In this document: piece by piece, positions 7,948-16,698 of the stretch | Layout: every line of letters starts with the position of its first letter | Position numbering within the stretch: the first letter of the stretch is position 1 | NCBI RefSeq assembly: GCF_005938125.1 | Contig: NZ_VCQN01000001.1 | Span: 248,001 to 312,000 of the forward strand | DNA length: 64,000 bases | DNA from: Bacillus sp. BHET2 | Lineage (GTDB): Bacteria > Bacillota > Bacilli > Bacillales > Bacillaceae_B | Direction of reading: 5' to 3' | The notes under the pieces: model-generated | What the model saw: the letters and a program-made list of their open reading frames with translations, nothing else | What the model was told of the DNA's origin: nothing | Database searches by the model: none | Position numbers and translations under genes: made by a program

Positions 7948-9018
7948 TTGCCAAGAATACTTTCAGTAGAAACAGAAATACCCCCTGTGAAAATTACCCA
8001 AAATGAAGCGGCAGAATTTGCGAGACAGCTGTTTTCATCAAGTTTTAAAGATATTGGGCGACTGATTAACGTGTTTCAAAATGGAGAAATTGAAAGCCGT
8101 TACTTTGTTAACGATCTGGAATGGTTTTCGAAGGATCATTCCTTTGCAGAAAAGAATGACGAATTCATTCATCATGCAGTTGAATTGGGCAGCAGAGTAG
8201 TTAAGAAAAGCCTTTCCAATCATCAGCTTACAATGGATGAAATCGATGCCATTTTTACCATATCAACATCGGGGCTATCCACTCCAAGTCTTGAAGCGAG
8301 AATCATGAATCGATTACCATTCTCTCCTCACGTAAAACGGATACCGATCTGGGGATTGGGATGTGCAGGGGGAGCGAGTGGGCTGTCACGTGCATATGAG
8401 TACTGTTTAGCCTTCCCTAAAGCAAATGTTCTCGTTCTATCAATCGAGCTATGCTCTCTCACATTTCAGCACGGAGATCGTTCGAAGAGCAATTTAATCG
8501 GTACTTCGCTCTTTGCAGATGGTGTAGCTTGTGCTGTCGTCTGCGGGAATGAAAGCCCGGTCTTGAATGAGATTTCACACCCTTTACCATCCATTTTTGC
8601 CACACAGTCCACTTTGCTTGAAGATTCTTTGGATGTCATGGGGTGGGAAGTGAAAGAGAACGGATTGTACGTGGTGTTCTCCAAGGACATCCCGACGCTT
8701 GTGAAAAATTGGCTGCGGCCAAATGTGGAAGAATTTCTTCATGGAAATCAGATCAAGCTTGAAGACATTAAGCATTTTGTAGCCCATCCTGGTGGAAAGA
8801 AAGTGATCGAAGCTTACAGGGAAGCTTTGGGTATGGAAGAAAGCATGACCTCTGATGCCTTGAAGGTTTTGAAAGAATACGGGAACATGTCTTCTGTAAC
8901 GATTTTATATGTTCTTAAAGAGTTCCTGAGTAAAGGCTGTGAACGGGGAGATATCGGCTTAGCTACCGCTTTGGGACCAGGTTTCAGTTCAGAACTTCTA
9001 TTGATGAGGTGGGAATGA
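7948..9018 (+). CDS. bcsA: Type III polyketide synthase (chalcone/stilbene synthase family)
   Basis: Condenses fatty acyl-CoA with malonyl-CoA to alkylpyrones, as known for B. subtilis BpsA/BcsA. The catalytic cysteine is in IWGLGCAGGASG near residue 139, the histidine in FVAHPGGKK near residue 281, and the asparagine in EYGNMSS near residue 315. The length of 356 residues is right. The TTG start at 7948 follows TAAGGAG. It overlaps the methyltransferase gene that follows by four bases, the same pair as bcsA-ypbQ in B. subtilis. Confidence 0.93.
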   Translation: MPRILSVETEIPPVKITQNEAAEFARQLFSSSFKDIGRLINVFQNGEIESRYFVNDLEWFSKDHSFAEKNDEFIHHAVELGSRVVKKSLSNHQLTMDEIDAIFTISTSGLSTPSLEARIMNRLPFSPHVKRIPIWGLGCAGGASGLSRAYEYCLAFPKANVLVLSIELCSLTFQHGDRSKSNLIGTSLFADGVACAVVCGNESPVLNEISHPLPSIFATQSTLLEDSLDVMGWEVKENGLYVVFSKDIPTLVKNWLRPNVEEFLHGNQIKLEDIKHFVAHPGGKKVIEAYREALGMEESMTSDALKVLKEYGNMSSVTILYVLKEFLSKGCERGDIGLATALGPGFSSELLLMRWE

Positions 9019-9584
9019 TGCTATATTTCGCACTCTTTTTCACCGTTCTTTTAATCCAACGACTTGTAGAATTATATATTGCCAAATCGAATGAAATGTG
9101 GATGAAAAAGCAGGGAGCAAAGGAATATGGACAAGGTCATTATAAGATGATGGTGGCCATTCATATTGCATTTTTTATTTCGTTATTAATTGAAGGAGGG
9201 GTCCTCCACCCAGGTGTTAACCGCTATTGGCCATTGCTTCTCTGTGGATTTATCTTTACGCAACTCGGGAGGATATGGGTGATTGCTTCATTAGGGAAGT
9301 ATTGGAACACCAAAATCATCGTGCTTCCTAAAGCTGAAATCGTTGCCAAAGGCCCATATAAATATTTGAAGCATCCAAACTATTTGATTGTGACGTTAGA
9401 ATTTATTTTTGTGCCTTTACTTTTTAACGCATATTGGACTCTTTTTATCTTTGCACTTCTTAATCAGCTCATTCTCTCGATCCGTATACCCTTAGAAGAG
9501 CAGGCATTACGGAATGAAACAGATTATAAACGGATTCATCCTCATACAAAAGGGTGGATGACATCAATAAAAAAAGAAAAATAA
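9015..9584 (+). CDS. ypbQ: Isoprenylcysteine carboxyl methyltransferase family protein (YpbQ/BpsB)
   Basis: Integral membrane methyltransferase of the ICMT family; in B. subtilis the partner of the type III polyketide synthase, O-methylating alkylpyrones. The conserved C-terminal block with GPYKYLKHPNYL near residues 113-124 is present, and there are about five membrane segments. The ATG at 9015 overlaps the bcsA stop as ATGA, so translation is coupled. A GTG at 9009 is an alternative start but falls inside the ribosome site. Confidence 0.9.
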   Translation: MMLYFALFFTVLLIQRLVELYIAKSNEMWMKKQGAKEYGQGHYKMMVAIHIAFFISLLIEGGVLHPGVNRYWPLLLCGFIFTQLGRIWVIASLGKYWNTKIIVLPKAEIVAKGPYKYLKHPNYLIVTLEFIFVPLLFNAYWTLFIFALLNQLILSIRIPLEEQALRNETDYKRIHPHTKGWMTSIKKEK

Positions 9585-9593
9585 TATTCTTAT

Positions 9594-9656
9594 TGAAAAT
9601 GATTATCGTTTTTGATAAGATTCTAATTGAAGATGAAAATTATTCTCAGTTATACT
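9594..9656 (+). promoter_or_regulatory. Promoter with two Fur-box-like sites
   Basis: Two 7-1-7 sites of the Bacillus Fur type (TGATAAT-N-ATTATCA) are seen: TGAAAATGATTATCG at 9594-9608 and TGAAAATTATTCTCA at 9634-9648, each matching 12 of 14 fixed positions. A promoter fits around them: TTGAAG at 9627-9632 and TATACT at 9651-9656 with an 18-base spacer. The second box lies between -35 and -10, and the first just upstream. This is the arrangement expected for iron-dependent repression by Fur. The site matches are seen; Fur binding is inferred, and Zur or PerR bind related sites. Confidence 0.75.
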
Positions 9657-9679
9657 TTAATAAAAGGGTGGGGACACAA

Positions 9680-9850
9680 ATGGTATGGTTTTTGATATTG
9701 TTCACTGTAGTAGCGTATGGCTTCATGATGAAGTATGTTTTATCGAATGTAATGAAGGAGCAGGCTCAAGGAAGGAAAATATCTTCATACCAGACGAACT
9801 CGAAATCTTTTATTCATTCAAACTTGATTGCAACCGAAACGACAAGATAG
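9680..9850 (+). CDS. Small membrane protein, probably iron-regulated
   Basis: A 56-residue protein with one N-terminal membrane helix (residues 2-24, VWFLILFTVVAYGFMM) and a polar, basic tail. GGTGGGG lies 5-6 bases before the ATG. The gene is a monocistron: its own promoter carries two Fur-box-like sites and a strong terminator follows 7 bases after the stop. I do not recognise the family; it does not look like the FbpA/B/C peptides. The transcript of about 215 bases could also act as an RNA. Confidence 0.65.
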   Translation: MVWFLILFTVVAYGFMMKYVLSNVMKEQAQGRKISSYQTNSKSFIHSNLIATETTR

Positions 9851-9857
9851 ATACATG

Positions 9858-9886
9858 GCCCTCTTCTTCGGAAGAGGGCTTTTTAT
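9858..9886 (+). terminator. Rho-independent terminator
   Basis: Stem GCCCTCTTC / GAAGAGGGC closed by a TTCG tetraloop and followed by TTTTTATTTTA. Confidence 0.95.
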
Positions 9887-10031
9887 TTTATCATTTTCCC
9901 TTTAAAAATAGAGGCATATACTAATAACGTCCTCAAATATTCACTCAAAATATGAATTCATAGAGAATTTGGGCTAAATACGATAAAATAATAACGTTAT
10001 CATTTTCTGAATCCAGAAAGGAAAGAATGTT

Positions 10032-13000
10032 ATGAGTCAGATAGATCAAAAAAGCATCCATTTACATAAAAGATTGGAACAACTTTCAGCATACTACGAT
10101 CTCTTTCTTCATAGTGGAGACCAAGAGAGGGCCGGTAAGGTAGAAAGGTTGGCTGAGAAATTACACAATCATGAATTAATTTTAGCTTTCTGTGGTCATT
10201 TTTCAGCAGGTAAGTCTACGATGATCAATCGCTTAATGGGGGAAGAAATCCTACCATCCAGCCCAATCCCAACAAGTGCGAATTTAGTGAAAGTTCACCA
10301 TTCACAAGAGGATTTTGCGAAAATACATTATCATGATTCCCCACCTTTGTACTTTCAAGCACCATACGATTTTTCCACCATTAAAGAGTTTTGTAAAAAT
10401 GGGGAGGACGTCTACTCTGTAGAGATCGGACGAAGCAAAAGTGAAGTTCCAGAAGGGGTATCGGTATTGGATACACCTGGTGTCGATAGTACGGACGATG
10501 CCCACAGACTGTCGACGGAATCTGCTATCCATCTTGCTGACGCTGTGTTTTATGTAATGGATTATAATCATGTGCAATCTCAGGTAAACTTTGAGTTCAC
10601 TAAAGAAATGGTTCGTCATGGAGTGAAACTCTATTTGATTGTGAATCAGATTGATAAGCACCAAGAGGAGGAATTATCTTTCACTGATTTCAGGGAAAGT
10701 GTCAGGGATTCATTTGCATCATGGGGTGTTATTCCCGATGCAACGTTTTTTACAAGCTTAAAAGATTCTCATCATCCACACAATGACCTTGTGAGATTAC
10801 AGAATCTGATTGAAGAGCAAGTTCAAAAGAAGAGTGAGCTGATTGAGGACTCTGCAGAATCGGCTATTTCTCAATTGCGATCTGAACATGAGAAGTGGTA
10901 TGAGGAAGAACTCGATAGAATTGAGGATAAAGGATCGGATGTCCTTACCGAGGAAGAATGGAAGAATAAAGAGTCCCTTCTCCAGTCGGAAAAGAAATTG
11001 ATTGATGCATTGTCGAAAAAGAATGTCAAAGCAGTTAAAGATCAATTCGAGGAAAAAAGAAAGGAAATCCTCAAGAATGCATACCTTATGCCTTTTGAAA
11101 CGAGAGAATTGGCTAAAGAATTTCTGGAAAGCAGACAATCAGAATTTAAAGTAGGGTTTTTATTCTCTAAACAAAAAACAGAGGAAGAAAAAGCAGTAAG
11201 GCTTGAAAAGTTTAAAGAGGATATCAACACCCGTGTAGAATCTCAGTTGGAATGGCATCTGAAAACATTAGGTAAGGACCTAGTGAAAGAATACAGCGGC
11301 ATATTAAATCAACGTCTGAATTGGGATCAGTTGTTACTTGAAATAGATGATCAATTTCTCATTAGTTTGATAAAACAAGGTGCAGGGATAACAAGTGATT
11401 ATGTTCTACAATATTGTGATGATCTTTCAGAGGAATTAAAGAAGAGAGCCAGAAATCATACAACTAAATTGATAGAACCCCTTCTTTCTGACATTGAAGG
11501 CTCTTCGGCAGAAGAAATTATAAAGTTAGAAAAAGAACTAAATGAGTTGCAAGAGAAAACGGGAATCATTTATCAGTGGAACGCGTTGTCTGATGAGATG
11601 ACCGCTCAAATTCAAATGCTGAGGAATGTAAATATTGATTCAAAGAAAGCAACCACTATCATTCAACAATGGAAGAATCAATGGAAGGAAAGAGACGAAA
11701 AATACATTCTTGCCTCTGAAATTGATTTGGATCAGATAGAAGACACGACACTAAGCATTGAAAAAAACCCACTACCTCATCGAGAGGAAAATGAATTTTC
11801 AATCGGAGAAGTGACGGAAAGGCTAGAAACAATGGCCGGTGTTTTCAGAGAATATAAAGGATTTACTAAGATGGCGGATCTGTTGGAAGGAAAAAAAGAT
11901 AGATTGTCCAATCAATCATTCACAATTGCATTATTCGGTGCTTTTAGTGCAGGTAAATCCTCATTTGCCAATGCTCTATTAGGAAAGAAAGTACTTCCCG
12001 TAAGTCCGAATCCGACAACGGCCACCATCAATCGAATCAATCCGGTTTCAGAAGAAGGGGAGCATGAAACGGCCCATGTGCAAATTAAGACGTATGCCCA
12101 GCTATTTCAGGATATCCTTCATTCCCTTTCGTTCTTTAATCAGGTCGCTGCTACCCTTGATGAAGCAATGAACGTTATTCCTCAATTAACGAGTGAAGGA
12201 AGTGGGAAAGAAAATGTACACCTTTCATTTCTTCAGGCCTTCCAGAGTGGTTACTCTATCTTTAAAGAAAGTCTTGGAAAGACAAGGAAGGTCAATCTCG
12301 ATGAGTACCGAGGATTTGTAGCTGATGAAGCAAAGGCTTGTTTTGTTGAATCCATCGATCTCTATTTCGATTGTGCGATCACAAGACAGGGGATTACGCT
12401 GGTGGATACACCAGGAGCAGATTCGATTAATGCCCGGCATACGGGTGTAGCCTTCGAATATATTAAGAATGCAGATGCAATTCTCTTTGTAACTTATTAT
12501 AATCATGCATTTGCCAAGGCAGACCGGGAATTCCTTATTCAGTTGGGGCGTGTGAAGGATACGTTCGAACTAGATAAAATGTTCTTTATCGTCAATGCCA
12601 TCGACCTTGCACATGATGAAGAAGAAAAGAATGAAGTCATTGACTATGTAGAAACTCAATTGATTCAATATGGTATCCGTTTTCCAAGAATTTTCGGTGT
12701 TTCCTCCCTCGAGGCTCTACGGGAATCTGAGTCACAAAAGTCTGGAATGGACGTCTTCAAGGAGGAATTCCAAGCGTTTATACAGAATGAGTTAGTGAGC
12801 ATGAGTATTGAATCCGCTCTTCGGGAGTTGGAGAGGGGAATACAGAGATTTCAACAATACATCCATACAGCTTCCAGTGATAAAGAGTATAAACAAGAAC
12901 GCAAGAAACAGCTCAAGAATGCTAAAAACGAAATCTCCAAACTGATCGATACACAATCTGTCCACCCTCTAGAAGTGGAAATGCAGCAGGAATCCAAGGA

Positions 13001-13649
13001 ACTCGTCTACTATGTGAAGCAAAGGGTATTCTTCAGGGTATCAGATTTCTATAAAGAAGCTTTCCATTCAGGGTTGTTCTTACAATATGCAACCCAATCA
13101 CAAGCAATTAAAGAGGGATTGAAAGAATTTCTGGCTAGTATCGGATTTGATCTGGCACAGGAAATGAGAGCCACCTCTCTTCGGATACAGCAGTATATTC
13201 AAAAGCAACTCAGTGATCATTGGACGGTACTGGAAGATAAAATACAACAGGTGGAAAAGGACATTGTACTCTCTCCACAGGATCATAAAAATGAAGACAC
13301 GATTGAATTTGAGAATGCATTGAAACAAGCGGATCTAGTACCTTTTGAAGAAGCTTTTTCATCATTCAGGAATCCAAAGCAGTTCTTTGAAAAAGGTGGA
13401 AAAAAAATCGTTCAGGAGAAATTGGAAGCCTTGCTATCTGAACCGGCTGATAGCTATTTAGACCAAGAGCAAGTACGCCTCGAGAATTGGGTACGAACGT
13501 ATTTGGATCGGGAGTTTGACGTGCTTAATCAGGAAATACTTAGTCAAGTGATGGAGCAAATCAATTCCCATTTAGAAGTGGTCGAAACCGTTCAGGATCT
13601 GAACAAACTTAAGCAAGATTTAGAGATTCTAGAACATAATCAAGTGTAA
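10032..13649 (+). CDS. dynA: Two-headed bacterial dynamin-like GTPase DynA
   Basis: A 1205-residue protein with two fused dynamin modules, as in B. subtilis DynA (YpbR). The first P-loop is GHFSAGKST at residues 55-63 with DTPGVDS near 149; the second is GAFSAGKSS near 635 with DTPGAD near 795. Between and after them are long charged helical stretches (stalk and paddle). The family tethers and fuses membranes and protects against membrane damage or phage. It lies between ypbQ and ypbS, the B. subtilis order. GAAAGGAAAG precedes the ATG. Confidence 0.95.
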   Translation: MSQIDQKSIHLHKRLEQLSAYYDLFLHSGDQERAGKVERLAEKLHNHELILAFCGHFSAGKSTMINRLMGEEILPSSPIPTSANLVKVHHSQEDFAKIHYHDSPPLYFQAPYDFSTIKEFCKNGEDVYSVEIGRSKSEVPEGVSVLDTPGVDSTDDAHRLSTESAIHLADAVFYVMDYNHVQSQVNFEFTKEMVRHGVKLYLIVNQIDKHQEEELSFTDFRESVRDSFASWGVIPDATFFTSLKDSHHPHNDLVRLQNLIEEQVQKKSELIEDSAESAISQLRSEHEKWYEEELDRIEDKGSDVLTEEEWKNKESLLQSEKKLIDALSKKNVKAVKDQFEEKRKEILKNAYLMPFETRELAKEFLESRQSEFKVGFLFSKQKTEEEKAVRLEKFKEDINTRVESQLEWHLKTLGKDLVKEYSGILNQRLNWDQLLLEIDDQFLISLIKQGAGITSDYVLQYCDDLSEELKKRARNHTTKLIEPLLSDIEGSSAEEIIKLEKELNELQEKTGIIYQWNALSDEMTAQIQMLRNVNIDSKKATTIIQQWKNQWKERDEKYILASEIDLDQIEDTTLSIEKNPLPHREENEFSIGEVTERLETMAGVFREYKGFTKMADLLEGKKDRLSNQSFTIALFGAFSAGKSSFANALLGKKVLPVSPNPTTATINRINPVSEEGEHETAHVQIKTYAQLFQDILHSLSFFNQVAATLDEAMNVIPQLTSEGSGKENVHLSFLQAFQSGYSIFKESLGKTRKVNLDEYRGFVADEAKACFVESIDLYFDCAITRQGITLVDTPGADSINARHTGVAFEYIKNADAILFVTYYNHAFAKADREFLIQLGRVKDTFELDKMFFIVNAIDLAHDEEEKNEVIDYVETQLIQYGIRFPRIFGVSSLEALRESESQKSGMDVFKEEFQAFIQNELVSMSIESALRELERGIQRFQQYIHTASSDKEYKQERKKQLKNAKNEISKLIDTQSVHPLEVEMQQESKELVYYVKQRVFFRVSDFYKEAFHSGLFLQYATQSQAIKEGLKEFLASIGFDLAQEMRATSLRIQQYIQKQLSDHWTVLEDKIQQVEKDIVLSPQDHKNEDTIEFENALKQADLVPFEEAFSSFRNPKQFFEKGGKKIVQEKLEALLSEPADSYLDQEQVRLENWVRTYLDREFDVLNQEILSQVMEQINSHLEVVETVQDLNKLKQDLEILEHNQV

Positions 13650-13670
13650 AAATGAGAAGGAGGTCAAAGA

Positions 13671-13853
13671 ATGGAGAATCCTTATCATTGTTGTGCTACC
13701 TGCATTCATATTCGCGGAACCAAATCTGAAAAGAAGACCACCTATTTCTGTTCCAGATTGGGTTATGAAACCAATACGACATATCAATTCTCGTGCTGGG
13801 AACCGAAAGAAGAAGTGCTGGAATTGATGAGGAAGAGAGGGATCAAATCATGA
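13671..13853 (+). CDS. ypbS: Cysteine-rich small protein YpbS
   Basis: 60 residues with five cysteines (positions 7, 8, 11, 27 and 42), a likely metal-binding fold with CCATC at the start and FSCWEP near the end. Position after dynA matches ypbS of B. subtilis. GAAGGAGG precedes the ATG. The stop overlaps the start of the sulfurtransferase gene as ATGA, so these two are coupled. Function unknown. Confidence 0.7.
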   Translation: MENPYHCCATCIHIRGTKSEKKTTYFCSRLGYETNTTYQFSCWEPKEEVLELMRKRGIKS

Positions 13854-14677
13854 GTGCTATTATTGAGGAAGATTGGCTTATAAAGCATATCCAAGACGAG
13901 AAAGTGAGAATCATTGATTGCCGTTTTTCTTTAGGAAACCCGGAAGAGGGACGGGAACATTATAAACAAGAACATATTCCAGGAGCTGTCTTTTTTGATC
14001 TTGAAAAAGATTTATCCGGATACGCAAAGAAACATGGGGGGCGCCATCCCCTTCCGAATATGAAAAATTTTTTGCGGAAAGTGGAGGACGCAGGAATTGA
14101 CAACGAGTCGACCATTGTAATCTACGATGAAAAGGAAGGGGCCTTTGCCGGCAGATGCTGGTGGCTTTTCCATTACATCGGTCATGAAAACGTATTTATC
14201 TTAAATGGGGGATATACCGCATGGAAGAAAGCGGGCAGAGAGGTGGAATCAACAGTCCAGGCTTATCCTCCAAAAAGCTATCGCCCAAGCTTCAATGAAA
14301 GCATTATGGCATCCTTAGAAGAGATAAGAAGGATCGCAAGGGGGGAAGATGATACCCCTTTGATCGATTCTAGGAGTAGCGAAAGATTCCTAGGCAAGGA
14401 AGAACCGATCGACCGTATCCCAGGGCATATACCCGGAGCCGTCAACCTTCCCTGGACGGATGGTGTGAAGAATGGCTATTTTGCCGGAGAACAACAGCAT
14501 GATCAATTAGCTGGTTTTCATAAAGATGAACCTATAATCGTTTATTGTGGGTCCGGAGTGACGGCTACTCCTAACTTCATCCGCCTTAAGGAAGCGGGTT
14601 ATACCAATGTGAAACTATATGTGGGAAGCTACAGCGACTGGGTCTCCTATGATGAACACAGGGTCGAAAAGGAGTAA
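13850..14677 (+). CDS. Rhodanese-type sulfurtransferase (3-mercaptopyruvate/thiosulfate)
   Basis: Two rhodanese domains over 275 residues. The active-site loop in the second domain reads CGSGVTA, the form of 3-mercaptopyruvate sulfurtransferases, in which the cysteine carries the persulfide. The first domain keeps the fold but not the cysteine, as usual. Cytosolic; transfers sulfur to thiol acceptors or cyanide. The ATG overlapping the ypbS stop is chosen over an upstream start that would lie wholly within ypbS. A terminator follows. Confidence 0.9.
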   Translation: MSAIIEEDWLIKHIQDEKVRIIDCRFSLGNPEEGREHYKQEHIPGAVFFDLEKDLSGYAKKHGGRHPLPNMKNFLRKVEDAGIDNESTIVIYDEKEGAFAGRCWWLFHYIGHENVFILNGGYTAWKKAGREVESTVQAYPPKSYRPSFNESIMASLEEIRRIARGEDDTPLIDSRSSERFLGKEEPIDRIPGHIPGAVNLPWTDGVKNGYFAGEQQHDQLAGFHKDEPIIVYCGSGVTATPNFIRLKEAGYTNVKLYVGSYSDWVSYDEHRVEKE

Positions 14678-14683
14678 GCGGAA

Positions 14684-14730
14684 ATAGCTAATTGGAAAAG
14701 GTTCATCACATTTCCAATTAGCTATTTATT
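14684..14730 (+). terminator. Rho-independent terminator
   Basis: Perfect 15-bp stem ATAGCTAATTGGAAA / TTTCCAATTAGCTAT with a 12-base loop and a TTATT tail. Confidence 0.8.
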
Positions 14731-14781
14731 CGTTTATGTTATACTTTATGAAGTGAAATGAAGCTATAAGGAGTGTATAAT

Positions 14782-15681
14782 TTGAATAATAAAAATGAGC
14801 ATTTACTACTAATAGATGGAATGGCACTATTATTTCGATCGTTTTTTGCTACAGCTGTGACTGGTCAATTCATGATGAACTCGAAAGGACTCCCAACAAA
14901 TGGTGTCCAGGGATTCATGAAGCATCTACTGATGGCAGCAGAGCATGTAAAGCCTACGCATATCATCGTTTGTTGGGATATGGGAAGCCAGACATTCCGT
15001 AATGAAGTATTCAATGACTATAAATCGAATCGAAACGCACCTCCAGTCGAACTGATACCGCAATTCGACCTGGCTAAAGAGGTGGCAGAAGGATTTAATC
15101 TTTCCAATGTGGGTGTGGTAGGCTACGAAGCTGATGATTGTATCGGAACCCTGGCGAAACTTCACCAATCTGAGCGTAAAGTATCGGTACTTAGCGGAGA
15201 CCAGGATCTTCTCCAGCTTCTCGACGATAACATTGAAATCATGCTCTTGAAAAAAGGCTATGGGAACTACCAAACGTATACGAAAGATATTTTTGTGGAA
15301 GAAAGAGGAATTACTCCTCAACAATTCATTGATGTAAAAGCGTTAATGGGAGATACAAGTGATGGATATCCAGGTGTGAAAGGGATCGGTGAGAAGACAG
15401 CTCTAAAGTTGATTCAGCAATATAACGATATATCCGGTATCCTTCTGAACCTGCACGAGCTGACTCCATCTCAACGTAAAAAGATTGAAGAGGACTTGGA
15501 TATGCTCCATATTTCAAGGAAGCTGGCTGAAATTCATTGTGAGGTGCCATTATCGGTTTCGATTGAGGAAACGAGTTGGAGTAATGTATCACATGACACT
15601 CTTTCTTTTGTAGATGATTTAGAATTAAAAGTTCTGAGAAGGTTTTTAATGGATTCAAATGTTATGGTTGCTTCTAGTTAA
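14782..15681 (+). CDS. ypcP: 5'-3' exonuclease YpcP
   Basis: Stand-alone homologue of the 5' nuclease domain of DNA polymerase I, 299 residues. Acidic metal-binding residues are seen in LLIDGMALLFRSFF (residues 9-22), GYEADDCIGTLA near 114 and SGDQDLLQLL near 135, and the helix-hairpin-helix region GVKGIGEKTA near 197. It removes 5' flaps or RNA primers. The TTG at 14782 is chosen since TAAGGAG ends 8 bases before it; a GTG at 14773 overlaps that site. Confidence 0.93.
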   Translation: MNNKNEHLLLIDGMALLFRSFFATAVTGQFMMNSKGLPTNGVQGFMKHLLMAAEHVKPTHIIVCWDMGSQTFRNEVFNDYKSNRNAPPVELIPQFDLAKEVAEGFNLSNVGVVGYEADDCIGTLAKLHQSERKVSVLSGDQDLLQLLDDNIEIMLLKKGYGNYQTYTKDIFVEERGITPQQFIDVKALMGDTSDGYPGVKGIGEKTALKLIQQYNDISGILLNLHELTPSQRKKIEEDLDMLHISRKLAEIHCEVPLSVSIEETSWSNVSHDTLSFVDDLELKVLRRFLMDSNVMVASS

Positions 15682-15692
15682 GCATTAAATCG

Positions 15693-15726
15693 AGTGTCAG
15701 GGATTTGAACCCTGACACTTTTTTTA
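15693..15726 (+). terminator. Rho-independent terminator after ypcP
   Basis: Perfect 10-bp stem AGTGTCAGGG / CCCTGACACT with a 7-base loop and a TTTTTTTATTTT tail. Confidence 0.95.
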
Positions 15727-15801
15727 TTTTGCCTTTGTTCAATACAAATATCCCATGTGTAGTGATTTTTAGGACAAACTACTGATAAGGGAGGTGTAAG
15801 G

Positions 15802-16290
15802 GTGAATAAAGGGATCGTAACAGCATTGATCAGTATTGCGTTCGCACAAGGATTAAAAATCCCACTGCATTTCTTGAAAAAGAAAGAATGGAAGCCTGAT
15901 TTGTTCTTTCAAACAGGGGGAATGCCAAGCTCCCATAGTGCGGGAGTGGCTTCTTTAACGACATTCATTGCTTTGAAAAGAGGAGTGAGGACCATTGATT
16001 TTGCTCTTTCCTTCATCTTTGGGTTGATTGTTATGTATGATGCGCAAGGGATTCGAAGACAAACGGGTGAATTGACCCTGAAAGTAAATAGTTTGGATGA
16101 ACTTGTTCGTAAAGCTCATGAAAATGAAACGGTTGAGTTTGAGGAGAAAAAACCGAAGAGATTGAAGGAAATGCTTGGTCATCAGCCTCAGGAAGTCGTG
16201 GGAGGTGCCCTGCTTGGCTCTATCCTAGGCTTCATAGCTTTTTTATTTTCTAAAAAGGATGGACTAGGCAAAAGAAAAAAATTTCTGTAA
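15802..16290 (+). CDS. Divergent PAP2 family membrane protein (YuiD-like)
   Basis: 162 residues with the GMPSSHSAG motif near residue 40 typical of the divergent PAP2 (acid phosphatase/vanadium-dependent haloperoxidase-related) family, and about four membrane segments including a C-terminal one ending in a lysine-rich tail. Related proteins may dephosphorylate lipid phosphates, but the substrate is unknown. The GTG start has GGGAGG upstream. It is followed closely by a small gene and is probably transcribed with it. Confidence 0.8.
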   Translation: MNKGIVTALISIAFAQGLKIPLHFLKKKEWKPDLFFQTGGMPSSHSAGVASLTTFIALKRGVRTIDFALSFIFGLIVMYDAQGIRRQTGELTLKVNSLDELVRKAHENETVEFEEKKPKRLKEMLGHQPQEVVGGALLGSILGFIAFLFSKKDGLGKRKKFL

Positions 16291-16328
16291 GATAAGAAGT
16301 GACAAAGTGCGATAAGGTGAGGAGAAAC

Positions 16329-16595
16329 GTGAAAAAGACAACAGAAGAATTTCTCATAGATCTAGAAAACAAGGGCTTTAAATTTCAAGAAGATGCGATT
16401 GGCTTCATTTACTTTGGGAAAAAATATACAGACGCAACGGATGAATTGGTCAACAGTGCCATCGAGATCACGCTTAAAGCACAAAAGCAATTTGACAGTA
16501 GTTTCTACATGTCCATATTAGAAAGGCTGCATTCCCAACAAATTTCTTCCAGAAAAGACGCATTGAAATGGATGGAAAAACAAGGGTTGGCGTAG
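16329..16595 (+). CDS. Conserved small protein of unknown function
   Basis: 88 residues from a GTG at 16329, which stands just after GTGAGGAG. The sequence is mixed alpha/beta and charged, with no membrane segment, cysteine pair or known motif: KKTTEEFL at the start, IGFIYFGKKY near 30 and ALKWMEKQGLA at the end. An upstream GTG at 16299 would add ten residues but lacks a ribosome site. Located 38 bases after the PAP2-like gene and ended by a large hairpin. I do not recognise the family. Confidence 0.6.
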   Translation: MKKTTEEFLIDLENKGFKFQEDAIGFIYFGKKYTDATDELVNSAIEITLKAQKQFDSSFYMSILERLHSQQISSRKDALKWMEKQGLA

Positions 16596-16610
16596 AGGCA
16601 AACAGTTGGA

Positions 16611-16665
16611 TACAAAGCAAAGACCATCTGAAACGAAAGTCGTTTCAGATGGTCTTTGCTTTGTA
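16611..16665. terminator. 26-bp perfect hairpin between convergent genes
   Basis: The arms at 16611-16636 and 16640-16665 are exact reverse complements with a 3-base loop AAG. The arms end in CTTTGCTTTG on each strand rather than a long T run, so it may act as a two-way terminator through the strong stem. It lies between the small gene ending at 16595 and the transporter gene ending at 16699 on the other strand. Confidence 0.7.
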
Positions 16666-16698
16666 TAAGGGTTATCTGATTCTTTAAACTGTCAAACT

